From the NCBI RefSeq assembly GCF_014633365.1, contig NC_068350.1, positions 1,059,001 through 1,123,000 of the forward strand: DNA of 64,000 bases. Direction: 5' to 3'. Made by a program: the position numbers and the translations under genes. Below, in pieces: positions 1 to 11,800 of the stretch (position 1 is its first letter; each line of letters begins with the position of its first letter). The stretch comes from Diospyros lotus. Lineage: Eukaryota > Streptophyta > Magnoliopsida > Ericales > Ebenaceae. The notes below the pieces were generated by a model. That model was not told the origin of the DNA and made no database searches. It was given only the letters and a program-made list of their open reading frames with translations.

Positions 1-555
1 TTAGAAGGTTTCCCTTTCTATTTGTGTTTAATAACCACTTTTTACCAAAGTATTTATTCAAAAAAAATGTCACTTTCAACAAATATTCATAAGTTCCTAG
101 GCCTAGATGGAAAATAAAGGTAGTGTTAGGTAGCCAACAACTAACATAAACCATTGGATATTTCCAATGTGGATTCTAGAAAATATTCTTTTCGTCAATA
201 CAACACCCTCTTAGCATGGTTGCGTTTCCATGTCATACGACTTGGTTTAACAATATCACCTATGTGATGGAACATGACAATATCAATTATCTTCATTCAC
301 CACCTCTCATTAAACTTTCTCATATGAAGATGGTGTTATAATTTTTTCTCATCATTCCCTCTCTAGAGGGTTGCATCAGGGCATTCGACATAAAATTTTG
401 TCACATTGTTCTTTTACATGGATTTATGTTTGTCCATTTAACTTTAAAAGTCAATTGACATTATGAATGTCATGCCATTAACTCTAACTTGATTAGGATA
501 AGGTGCAATTGATGATGATGACAACACCCTCTTAGCTACCCATTATACCACCTAA
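1..555. other. Left-edge non-coding sequence
   Basis: This stretch is AT-rich and I see no open reading frame, RNA gene or recognisable repeat boundary in it. If the minus-strand exon near 1.6 kb is the first exon of a Ku70 gene, this would lie in its first intron, but no second exon is visible here. Confidence 0.4.
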
Positions 556-1060
556 GTGTTAGTCAAAAATAGGCTAGGGTTGTTGTATTTGTGCCAGAAT
601 GTAGTGCTAGATTCAAGAGGGTCCTCACATTTTCATGAACAAATGCAAGTAAATAAGTTAGTCCAAGACCAAAGGCTCGAGATTAGATTGTGGAATATTG
701 GAACTTCAGCAAGAAAATCAAGAAGGTCGTTGATGTGACGATTATGAGAAGAATCAATATTATCTACCCCCGGTAGACCAAACAGGTGAGTGAGAAAGCT
801 AAAATGTTGGTTGATTTAGGCCACAAACTCTATTACTCAAGAAAGACCCTAAGCAAAACGAAGTGGAGATTGTTAAGAATAAAACATTAGAAGATGAGAT
901 AGTCTATATGAAGTGGTTGGGAGATGAGACACCCATGGTTGAGGTTGTTCAAAAAGAAGAGACTCTGAATGTAAACACTACATATGCACCAAAGTTGGAT
1001 TCAGATAAGAGATAAGGTGAAATTCTGGAAAGATTTTGAAGAATTATGAAAGGGGAGAAT
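556..1060 (+). pseudogene. Decayed RTE LINE endonuclease remnant
   Basis: The plus-strand translation around 670-720 reads RLEIRLWNIGTSARKS, which matches the start of the endonuclease domain of the RTE LINEs elsewhere in this window ([15 protein letters not shown]). Further matching pieces follow: RRINII near 745, a lysine-rich middle part, a degraded TYAP motif near 980 and VKFWKDFEEL near 1020-1050. Several stops and frameshifts interrupt it, so it is a dead, old copy with no boundaries or TSD that I can see. It lies on the opposite strand to the two large RTE copies in the ATX introns. Confidence 0.6.
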
Positions 1061-1552
1061 TAAGCCTCATGGTTTCCTTTTTTTTTTTTTTAAAGCTAAA
1101 TGTAAGCCTTGTAGTTTCTATATAACATTCTTATCTTTTGCAACTTTGAAACATCCATTGCGGGTAACAACAGAAGCTCAAGTAAAGAGAGCAACTCTCT
1201 TGAGCGTGCACGCTCATTGTGGGCTCATTGTGAGCGTGTTTTTATGCATTTACACGAACATGAGAGAGACGGACAGACAGAGACAGGGAAAGCGAGAGAG
1301 GCATACTCCAAGACAAGTAGTGCTGAACATTTGGGGCGAAGCATCCACCAGGTATACCACAAGTTCTTTGCTCGCCTCTCCTCCCTGGATTACATAAACA
1401 GATATATTTCAGAAATACACAGTAGTCGAAAGCCTCGCTCTCATTACAACGCACAATTGTGAACACAAATTTAGAAACAAAGACAACAAAAGAAAGAACC
1501 AAACGCACACTGAAAAATCTTCTCTATGCACACCGAGAGAACCGTATAATAC
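1061..1552. other. Non-coding, probable first intron of the minus-strand gene
   Basis: It holds a T-rich run near 1077-1092 and a purine-rich GA/GACA stretch near 1262-1300. Open frames on both strands here show no recognisable protein. By inference this is the start of intron 1 of the minus-strand gene whose first coding exon is at 1553-1621. Confidence 0.4.
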
Positions 1553-1621
1553 CTTAAATAATTCATTGTCTGGATCTTCGTCTTCGTCTCGGAATACATC
1601 ATCCGGGTCCAAGTACTCCAT
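1553..1621 (-). CDS. KU70: First coding exon of a Ku70-like DNA repair protein (partial)
   Basis: Read on the minus strand, an ATG at 1621 opens a 23-codon segment containing LDPDDVFRDEDEDPDNE, followed directly by a GT splice donor at 1552-1551 in phase 0. From memory of the family, plant Ku70 proteins begin with this acidic segment (LDPDDVFRDEDEDP) and continue in the next exon with the vWA-like domain. Ku70 pairs with Ku80 to bind DNA ends in non-homologous end joining and also acts at telomeres. Only this exon is in the window; the rest would lie to the left, beyond position 1. The call rests on a short motif, so an unrelated acidic N-terminus is possible. The gene runs away from the ATX gene, giving a head-to-head pair. 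Confidence 0.6.
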
Positions 1622-1760
1622 CCGACGTACGCTATGGAAGGCTCTACTCCTCCTTCCCCTGTAGGACCCTGTGAGGAGCAGAGAGCTTTGGGAAAAGCAG
1701 ATGGAAGAGCGTACCGCGGAAGGAAGACGAAAAATAAAAAATAAACGCGTCAGGATCAAA
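1622..1760 (-). promoter_or_regulatory. Probable 5' UTR and start region of the Ku70-like gene
   Basis: The sequence just upstream of the minus-strand ATG is GC-richer than its surroundings and changes to AT-rich DNA at about 1740. That fits a short 5' UTR and proximal promoter. I see no TATA box that decides the start. Confidence 0.35.
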
Positions 1761-1828
1761 AAAAAATTTAATTTAAAATTTATTATTTATTAGATCCAAA
1801 CAAGTATAGTCGGTTTTAATAAAAAAAA

Positions 1829-1992
1829 ATGCTATTGATACACCCATTTTATATATTTTGAGCTACATAAAGAGATATTATGACAAAAATACCCCTCATG
1901 AGATGCATAAAAATGCGTGAGGCGCAAGGTATTTTAGTCATAATACTCCCTTATATAGCTCAAGATGTACAAAATGGATGTACATCTAGCAT
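1829..1992. mobile_element. Palindromic MITE, copy 1
   Basis: The 164-bp unit is almost a perfect inverted repeat. The left arm begins ATGCTATTGATACACCCATT and the right arm ends with the reverse complement of a near-identical sequence (TGTACATCTAGCAT). The arms meet around a short centre containing CCCCTCATGAG. A second, cleaner copy lies at 63356-63501. The whole unit could fold into one long hairpin. I could not fix a TSD, so its superfamily is open. Confidence 0.75.
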
Positions 1993-3990
1993 GATTCTTT
2001 AATAAATTAATTTGGTCTCTCTTTAATATTATTTTAAGATATACGCATACTATGATCGAAACATTTTGGAAGGGTTGTTTCGATATTTTTAAAATACATC
2101 AAAAAATGTTTTCAACTCGTTTATATAATTTTAAAAATATTTTATAATATTAAAAAATATAAAAAACATTAACATATTTCCGTCTTGGAAAAAATTAGAT
2201 ATGGAAAACTTAACATTTTTATTTTGCTGTTTGTTTACAAAAATTAATTTTATTATTTTATATTTTTTAAATCTACTGTTTTGATATGGTTCAATGATAT
2301 AATTTATATTCATATTTATATTTTTATAAATGCATTATGAAATTTATGTATTATTTTTTATTAAATACATATTTTGAATAAGTTTGATATTAAAATTTAT
2401 ATTTATAAAAAGTTTCCTGTATATTTTTATTATACATTTCTCACATTTTCGTATATATATTTTTTTGTTAACAAATATAAACTCCTTGTTTCGATTTCAA
2501 TTGTCATTCTTAAATAACGTAACGTTTGTTAACTAATATATAAATCAAAAATTTTGAGATATATAAAACATCACAAACAAAATTATTTTTTGTTGTGTGT
2601 TATTAAATTTTATGAAAATAAATTACGTGATTTCTTATCTTTAACTTTTGAAATAGATTTATTCCTCTCATTCAAATAAATTATCTTGATAGAATTTTAT
2701 TTTATCTATTTTAACAAACATTGCTTGATAAAATAAATTACTAAATAAAACGTATAAGAGTTACTTGGGATAAGGTCTATATAATTTGACATAAAATGAA
2801 ATTGAGTTTGATTTCAATTGATGAAAACTATAGCGACAAGTTTTGCATTTTCCTTATCTATTATTTTTGGTCTGTTTAATTTTGTTTGTCATTGCCATTA
2901 ATTAATGTTATTTTATTGTAGTTGCTTTGAATAAATTAGTGATTTCACATATTGAATCATTAAAACCTCATAATTGTTAACGTCTCATCATTGTTTTTGT
3001 ATTGTTTATTACTATCGTTTAAGGCTTTCATTGTTGTTGATCGAGAAAGAATGATGGTTTTATTAAATCTGTAGTCTATTTTAATACGTGTATCCTATCA
3101 TTACGATGGATATATTTCATCTCCATCACTATCTATTCTCATTATCTATATTACTCACCTATTTCATATTTTTCATAATTACTGTAGAAGATTATCGTCA
3201 ATTGTCATGAATCTATATTTGAATATATGTCTTTTCATTTTTTATCAATGTCAATGAAAATTATAATATTGATTGCACAAAAACGAAAACAGTAAACGAA
3301 TATGATATGAAATGAAAATAGAAAAAAAATATTTTTCAAAAAAAGTAAAAAAAGAAAGATACAGGAAACAACAAAATAAAACATAAATATAAGGTAATTG
3401 TTTATAAATGAAAATTTTAATATACAAAATTATAAATTTAAAAATTATTAGAGATTGAATTTTTGTTGTCTCTAATTTATTCGTTGATAGAAATACATTT
3501 TTGATATTTTTGTAATATTATAAAATAAATTCAAAATATTTTTAAAAGTGCAGAATCAACCCAAGAAAGTTTATTTTTTTTTTATAGTGACATTTTGGTT
3601 ACAAAACATTTTGAAAATATAAAAATAATATTTTTGAGATCTTATGTGCATCATAAATAATAATACCATTATCACTTATAATCTGCTTATAACTTATTGT
3701 GATAATTGTTAATTATTAATATTGATAGAAATAGATTTGTAAAATAATTGAATATTGATTAGCATCATATAAAATAATCTCCATACTAATTTTTTGTTCG
3801 ATTTATTTTTTTTGTATGAATAATTTCTTATTCATATTAAAAAAGATTATAATTAAAATAAATGATTTAATTAAAGCTAAAACTAAAGGAAAAGTACTTA
3901 AATAATAATATAAACGACAAAAGTAAATTTAAAATTATATTACATTTTAGCAAAAATAACTAAAATCATAACAAAGCACAAGGTGCTCCG
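1993..3990. other. AT-rich intergenic region between the head-to-head genes
   Basis: About 2 kb of very AT-rich sequence with many short A and T runs. Open frames here are short and low-complexity. It must carry distal promoter elements for one or both flanking genes, but I see no motif I can call. Confidence 0.6.
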
Positions 3991-4369
3991 TATATATATA
4001 TATATATATAATATAACGACGATGACGAAACCAAGGCTCGAGTGAGCTTCCGTTTCTGATTTCACTTAGCGGAGGAGGGCGGGAAACAGCAGAGAGCATT
4101 TGCGATAAATTCCTCCCCCTCGCTTCGACCCCCCCCCTCCCCCCCCCATTTTATTGTAAACCCTAGATAGCGATCTTCGATACTCATCCCCAAATCCTCT
4201 TCTCTTACATCTTCCCGAACTCCAATTTCGTCTGTAAATTCGCGAATCAGAGCCAGACGCAGCAGATACGAGAGAGTTTTGCGAATCGCTTTCGCGGAAT
4301 CTCTCTCGCTCCCTGTCTCTTTCTCTTTCTTGCGTTTGTTTTCGTCCAAATTCGCGAGCCATAGCAGTC
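3991..4369 (+). promoter_or_regulatory. Core promoter and 5' UTR of the ATX gene
   Basis: A (TA)n run at 3991-4015 ends an AT-rich region and could act as the TATA element. Downstream, composition switches abruptly to C/T-rich sequence, including a C-rich tract at 4129-4147 and CTCTCTCGCTCC-type tracts near 4300-4330, typical of plant leaders. The transcription start is inferred at about 4040. The start codon at 4370 sits in a good context (A at -4 and GCG following). Confidence 0.55.
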
Positions 4370-5805
4370 ATGGCGCATGCTCGCAGCAATTCAAAGAGCA
4401 ATGTCATGGTCCGGAATTCGAAATGCGAAGAAGTTGAAGTAGCCGATGTGGCAGAAGTAGGAGGAGCGGAAGAAGGAATTCAGGACGAAGAGAGGCGGGG
4501 GCAGCAGCAGCAAGAGGAGGAGGATAACGCCGAGGAGAAGGGGACTCCGATCAGGTACGTTCCGCTCTGCGATTTGTACTCGGCCACATCTCCTTGTGTT
4601 AGTGGATCCTCCAAGGGTCTTATGTCGAAGAAGGTCAAAGCCCGAAAGCTAGACCTCCAGCCTCACCCTCGAACAAAGCCCTCGCTTCCTACTCCGCCGC
4701 CATCTGCTTCCTTCTCCGAGCGGCCTGCGATCGTTCACGTCTACTCCCGCCGCGCCCGCCCCGCCAAGAGGCCTCGGCATTCCCTCGATTCCTTTATGCC
4801 GCACTCCCCTTCCGGCTTCAATGGTTCATATGTGAAGCAAGAGCAAGAAGACGGACAAGATAATGTCGCTGAAAGGTTGACCCAGAAGAAAAAGTACGGG
4901 CGCGAGGGCAGCTACCGGAACACTGAGCTCATCAGACTTGGTGTTGAGTCGGGCGTATCAGCATTACGCCCGGATGGACCTCGACTGAGAGAATTGCGCC
5001 TTTCCAATCCTAATGTACAGAATTGTAGCCAGAGGAAAAGGAAACGCCAAAATCTTCATACTGATAAGAACTGGGTCCGGTATGCGCAGGCTTCTCATTT
5101 ATTTCCATTCCCATACTATTTAAAAATGTTAGATACACGTGGCTGGTTAACAATATGTATGAAACCAATTTGAGAAAATATTGGTTACGAATTGAACACA
5201 GGTTGAGTTTTGATGGCGTCGATCCTGAGAAATTCATTGGATTACAATGCAAGGCAAGCATTTCTTTGGTTTTTCTCCGTCTTATTTTTTGGAATTCTAT
5301 TAAACAGATTCCATTGAATTGTATAGATGCTTATGCTGTTGAAATTGGTCGTGAAGTTTAACTTGCTGCAAACAGGTTTACTGGCCTTTGGATGCTGATT
5401 GGTATACAGGTTACGTGGCTGGATACAATGCAGAGACAGTTCAACACCAGGTATGGCTGTTGTGATAATAACTGATTAAATGGACCAATTATATGCTGTG
5501 CATATGTCTACATATTTTTTGGTATAACAGTGCAAGACATGAGATTCATGGAAACATTTTAGTAATATGATGGATAATAATGCAGGTTGTATATGACGAT
5601 GGTGACAAAGAGAATATCATTCTTTCAAATGAGAGAATAGAATTTTGTGTTTCTCATAACCAGATGCAGAGTTTAAATTTGAGTTGTAGCACTAAGGCTT
5701 CTAATGCAGATGGCCATAGTTTTAGTGAGATGGTTGTGATGGCTGCCACTCTTGGTGACTCTAATGACTTCGGCACTGGAGATATCATATGGGCCAAAAT
5801 TACTG
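4370..5805 (+). CDS. ATX2: ATX exons 1-4: N-terminus, Tudor-like region, start of PWWP
   Basis: Exon 1 (710 bp) encodes an acidic, glutamine-containing N-terminus, then [16 protein letters not shown] and [11 protein letters not shown], which mark the ATX1/ATX2 subfamily. It ends in NWVR split by intron 1. Exon 2 ([17 protein letters not shown]) and exon 3 ([20 protein letters not shown]) form the Tudor-like segment, finished in exon 4 by [18 protein letters not shown]. Exon 4 ends in [10 protein letters not shown], the first strand of the PWWP domain. Intron 2 starts with GC instead of GT. Confidence 0.93.
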
Positions 5806-8800
5806 GTGAGAGATTTGAATCTGTATATGGGTTGTTATACATCTTATGTTATTCGTGTAAATTGTGTAGGGATACTGGGCTTAGAAAACTTATGTTCATC
5901 AAGGATGCTAATGCTGGTAAAGGACAATTAATTAATTAGATGGTTAGTGATTGTAGCTATGTGACAGTGATTATGATAATTAGCTGCAAATAATAATAAG
6001 TTATCACTTAATCAGCAACTCTAGTACATTTTCAGATAGAAAAAAGGTGCAATTTTAAGCTAACTACATTTAGGATTTGTCAGAATGGTTGATCTTGCAG
6101 AGACACATTGCTTACAACAACAACAACATATCCGGCCTTTATCCCACTATGTGGGGTCAGCTACATGAATTCTAGACTTCCATGTATTTTTGTCTTTTGT
6201 CATATCTTCATTTAGATCCATACACTTTATATTAAACTTTAATGTCTCTCCCAAAGTCTTCTTGGGTCTGCCTCTACCTCTTATTTTGACTAATTGTTCC
6301 ATTTCATCAACTCTCCTCACATGAGCGTCTCTTGGTCTCCTTCTCACATGACCAAACCATCTTAGTCTACTCTCTCTCATCTTCTCCTCGATTGGCACTA
6401 CTCCTACCTTATTACGAATAACTTCATTTCTAATTTTATCCTTTCTTGTATGGCTGCACATCCATCTTAACATCCTCATCTCCGCTACACTCGTCTTTTG
6501 CTCATGCTGGTATTTAACTGCCCAACATTCTAAGCCATACATCAAGACTGGTCTTATAGCTGTTCTATAGAATTTTCCTTTCAGTTTTAATGGGATTTTA
6601 CTATCACATAACATCACCGATGCATTTCTCCATTTTAGCCAACCTACCTTAATTCTATGTGCGACATCCTCGTGAATTTCTTCATTTTTTTGAATCACTG
6701 ATCCCAAATATCGAGAATGGTCTTTTCTTTGTAAGATTTGGTCTTCCAATTTTATTATAACATTATCCACTCTTGCATTCTTGCTAAATATTTACATTCC
6801 ATATATTATTTTTTTTTCTACTTAATTTAAATCCCTTAGATTCTACATTGTTTCTCCACAACTCAAGTTTAGTGTTTATTCCTTCTTTTGTTTCATCCAC
6901 CAACACTATGTCGTCTGCAAATAGCATACATCATGGCACCTCTGTCTGAATATCTTTAGTGAGTTCATCCATTACTAGGGCAAATAAGTATGGACTTAGT
7001 GCAGAACCTTGATGCAGTCCTATTGTAGTTGTAAACGGTTCAGTATCCCCTCCGTATGTTCTGACCCTTGTCTCTACACCGTGATACATGTCCTTAAGGG
7101 CTTGTATATAGGCTATTCTAACTATTTTCTTCTCTAAAACCCTCCATAATACTTCTCTAGGGCTCCTATCATAGGCTTTTTTTAGATCTATAAACACCAT
7201 ATGTAGGTCCTTCTGATGATCTCGATACCTTTCCATTAGGCGCCTCAGTAGGTATATAGCTTCCATTGTTGACCTATCTGGCATGAAACCAAATTGATTT
7301 TCCAAGACCTTTGTTTTTTTTCTGAGCTTCTACTCTATTACTCTCTCCCAGAGTTTCATGGTATGACTCATTAACTTAATTCCTCTGTAATTTTCATAGT
7401 TTTGAACATCTCCTTTGTTTTTGTATATAGGAACCAAAGTACTCTTCCTCCACTCATCTGGCATTTTTTTGGATTTAAGGATCGCGTTAAATAATTGCGT
7501 TAGCCAGGAGATGCCCTCTTCTCTCATGCATTTCCATGCTTCTATTGGTATATTATCTGGTCCCACCGCTTTATGATTTTTCATCTTTTTTAATGCTTGC
7601 CTTATTTCATTTGAACTTATGCGTCGATAAAATGTATAGCTCACGTTCCCTTCGGAGTTACTAAGATGTCCCAACCTAACTCTTGTGTCGCCACCATCAT
7701 TGAATAATTTTGTGAAATACTCATTCCATCTCTCCTTAATTGCTCCCTCATTCACTAATATATTTTGATTTTCATATTTTATGCATTTCACTTGATTTAA
7801 ATCCCGTGTTTTTCTTTCTCTTGCTTTAGCTAATTTATATATATCCTTTTCTCCATCTTTTGTATCAAGTCGTTTATATCAATTCTCATATGTTTTTGAC
7901 CTTGCTTCACTAACAACTCTTTTTACTACCTTTTTTTTTGCTTCTTTATAATTTTTTTTGATTTTCTTCATTGTTGCATTGATATACAGCCTTATAGCAA
8001 GTTTTCTTATTTTTAATTTTCAATTGTACCTCTTCATTCCACCACCAAGACTCCTTAAGGTTAGGGGTTCTACCATTTGTCTCTCCAAGGACTACCTTTG
8101 CCGTGTTTCTCAGGGCGTTAGCCATTTTTTTCCAAATTTGGTTTGTCTGTCCGTCTCCATTCCATTCCCTTCTACTCCTTAATTTTTCTTTGAAGATTAG
8201 TTGTTTCTCTTTTTTTAAATCCCACCACCTGATTTTTGAATTTTGTTTTGTGTGATTTTTTCTCTTCTAATTTCTTACTTGGATGTCAAGTACTAGAAGT
8301 CTATGTTGAGTAGTCAAACACTCTCCTGGTATCACCTTACAATTCCTACAACATAACCGATCATCTTGTCTCATGAGGAAGTAATCTATTTGGGTGCTTG
8401 ATGTGATATTTTTATATGTGATTAAGCGTTCCTCCTGTTTTTTGAACCTAGTATTGGTTATGATGAGCCCATATGCCATAGCAAAATCTCGGAGAGACTT
8501 ACCCTCATTATTAATTTTCCCGAATCCATACCCTCCATGTACCTCTCTATAGCTGTTTCTGTCTCTACCCACGTGCCCATTTAAGTCACCTCCTATAATT
8601 ACTTTCTCTCTTCTTGGTATCATTTGTATGAGTTCCTCTAGGTCCTCCCAGAATTTTGCTTTTATCTCATCACCTAACCTCGCTTGTGGTGCATATGTAC
8701 TAAAGATATTCATAGTAATTCTTCCTAGACTAACCTTTACCTTAATAATCCTATCTCCTATTCTCTTTATGTCCACTGCCTCATCTACTAAGCTTTTATC

Positions 8801-11800
8801 CATAACTATCCACATTCTATTTTTCGCTCGATCATTTCCTGTGTACAATATTTTATATCTAGTTTCTGATAAAGTTTTTACTTTTTTCCCTACCCATCTC
8901 GTCTCTTGAAGGCACATAATATTAATTTTTCTCCTAATCATCACATCTACCACTTCCATAGCTTTACCTGTTAATGTTCCTATGTTCCATGACCCAATCC
9001 TTAATCTATGATTTTGTTTTTGGCCTTGAATTTGAATTTGATTTTGTTTTTGGCATTGACTTTGAATTTGATTTTGTTTTTGGTTTTGATTTTGGACTAA
9101 CTTCTTTACCCACATCCGTCCAAGCAAATGCGGGAACCCTTGCTCATTTGTCACTACATCCGGGCGCCGATGCAGCGGCCCTAGCTCACTTGACACTACA
9201 CGCAGGCAGTGCAGCGCGTCGCTATGAAGGGTTACGCCCACGCCCAAACGATTTTTCATAATTTGTCTAGAGTTCATCTTTTGGATCCAACTAAGTTTTG
9301 CGTTGGCTGTCGGTCACCTAACACAACCCTCCTCCTTTATCCGGACTTGAGACCGGTAGTGAATAACATCCTCAGGCGGAGTTGCAAAGACACATTGCTT
9401 ATTCAAATTTTTTTTCTTCATATTTTGCTGGCACTGACAACTATATGCTTTGCTAAAGCAGCCTATTTATGTATTCATGGTCTTAACTGCCCTAGTTGAT
9501 TTTGGCATATGGTCAAGTGTCACTATCTCCTTAAACTGTGTTGTCTATTTACTAATCCATACTGCAGATTTTTGCCCCACTAATTTCTAATACAGTTCAT
9601 TTGTTAATTGTCTGGTCATTGACATGCTCTATACTATTGCCTTCTGTTTATTGTTTGTTTAATGATGGAGAGCTTTGTATTGATTTGATGCAGGTCATGC
9701 TATGTGGCCAGCAATTGTTGTGGATGAATCTCTTCTCAAAAACTGTAAAGGTCTTGGTGGAACTTCTGGAGAGAAATCAGTTCCAGTGCAATTCTTTGGT
9801 ACCCATGATTTTGCAAGGTGTGCTGTTCTCAAATTTGCAGTGAACATTTCTATTTGATACTTATCTTTTTTTCCCAGTTGTTAAGTTATGAGTCAATGGC
9901 TTAATCCCTTAGTTCATTTACATCATTATTATTTTGTTGTGATTACCTAGGGTTAAGCAGAAGCAAGTTATTGCATTTCTCAGAGGACTTATATCTAATT
10001 TCCATGAGAAGTGCAAGAAGCCACATTTTTTCCAAAGCTTGGAAGAAGCAAAATTGTAAGATTTTCTTTTTGATTGTTTGTGTACCTTCTGTCTAAAGTG
10101 ATAGAGAAATTGGCGATGATCCTTATAGGCTACAATATCAAGCATGACTTGTATTTCTTCATTTTGTAACTTTGTGGACCTTGTGTGTTCTTATTATTTG
10201 TTAGACATATCTTAAGTGACCAAACTCTTATATAATTCATATAGAATTACATAGATGGTACAAGTGTATGTATTTGGTTATTTGTTTTGTTTACCATGGA
10301 TCAGATGTTCCTAGTACTATTGCTTTTGTACAAAATTTGTGTGAATTCGTATTTGAGAGTTATGTAGCTTTCAAATTAAGAAGAACCAGTTTGGATATGG
10401 ATTTAGATCCAAATATGAAAACAAACAAAAATATGAGCTCAAGATGTAGCGATTTTAAAATATAATGATATGGATAAGTGTCAGGACCCTAGCCCTACCT
10501 TGATGTTTCTTTCCAAAATAGAATTGGAATTGAGGGAGAAAATTGACAGAAATGTGGGAGACTAGGCAGAATAATAGGGAGAATAAACAGAAATGGGGGG
10601 GGGGGGGGAATATGACAGAAAGTAGGGAGAAACCAAGAGAAATGGGGGAGAAAACATGCAGAATTGAGGGAGAACAGAGAGACTTCAATAATCTTCTTGA
10701 TAATTCATACCTAAACTCGGTAATCTGGCATAGCTTAATATATATAGGCTATCCAGGTTTCTTTCACAGCGGTTACCATTGATCCACTACTTCCCCCACT
10801 ACCCCATGGCTGTAATTTGGCCCATAACTGTAAATTAACAGTAAATAATTCAACAATTGCTCCCAATCTCTGTTACCCGACACTGACTGCTTCTAATTAT
10901 AAATAATAACCGCATTTAAACTACAATTACTATTATATTCACTATTATATCCTTGGTCATGACAATAAGATAGAGATGTGATCAAAGAAAATATTTTCAT
11001 TTTGTATTTTTTATTAGCTATGATTATGGATACAATTGCCAAAAATAATAAAATATTGAATGAAAACAACTAAGTTGTCCTTGTTGCCTTCCTGTTGAGT
11101 AATGTGCTTACTCTCCATCCATATGTATACCTTTATTTGATTAATTTAGCATTAAGCATTAGCATTCGTTCTTAACCATACTTTTTCCCTCCATATACAT
11201 GACCTATATTCCTGATTACGACTAAAATTTAAGAAGATGAAATAATGGAAGTTGTACATTGACAGATAAAATAGATATGAAGATTCAAAAGATAACAAAA
11301 TTTTAAAAAAACCATCATTTATAAAACATTATTGGCTCAAATTTGGTAGTGAGGAGCAGAGCTAAAGATTTCAATTTTTCTTTTTATTTTTTTAGACAGA
11401 AAAATATAAGATTATATGTAAATTAAATAAAATAAACAATTATTTTAAAATTATATGCAGGCTGTTGGCCCGGGGCCCTTTTTCCTCTATGCTGTCTTGT
11501 TGGGAAAATTTTATTACCCAAACTTGCACAAATGGGACTGCTTTGCCAAATACTTTTCAATGCAGATATCCAATGCCATCCCAAAATAGTAAATACCACT
11601 AATCCAAAATCAAGATAAGATATAAGTTTTATTGAACAAACACAAATATTATTGAAGTTAAATATATTGTTGCTGCAATAGTGGTAATTTAAATATCATT
11701 TGTCACATGAAAAAATAACAATATTGTTGCTGGAGTTCTGCTAGAATAAATCTGGTGTTGAAGTTATAATTTTTTCACGTGTTGGGTTGCAAGAGGTGAT

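Larger units (their letters stand above)
6115..9381 (-). mobile_element. RTE-clade LINE, near full length, in ATX intron 4
   Basis: This is a minus-strand non-LTR retrotransposon of about 3.27 kb. Its 3' end, at the left, is a (GTT)n tail seen as ACAACAACAACA in the plus strand. A 20-bp TSD with one mismatch, 6095-6114 and 9382-9401, ends in GACACATTGCTTA. It has an endonuclease domain and a reverse transcriptase domain broken by stops. The closest relative in the window is the copy at 17392-20686, which matches it over its full length. The 5' end (right side) is a C/T-rich leader before the Q/N-rich N-terminus. Confidence 0.92.

Noticed and set aside
1146..1508. Open frames on both strands around 1.1-1.5 kb
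   Set aside because: They overlap purine-rich low-complexity sequence and show no conserved domain; the minus-strand one is read-through past the Ku70-like exon's donor.
3991..4015. (TA)n tract as a transposon end
   Set aside because: No inverted partner or TSD is seen, and its position fits the core promoter.
4062..4407. Overlapping minus-strand open frames across the ATX start
   Set aside because: They are antisense shadows of the C/T-rich leader and exon 1, with low-complexity RERE and GGGG runs.
8628..9261. Plus-strand open frames within the RTE copies (also 19668-20565)
   Set aside because: They are antisense to the endonuclease coding region, and the [13 protein letters not shown] repeats are the complement of the Q/N tract.
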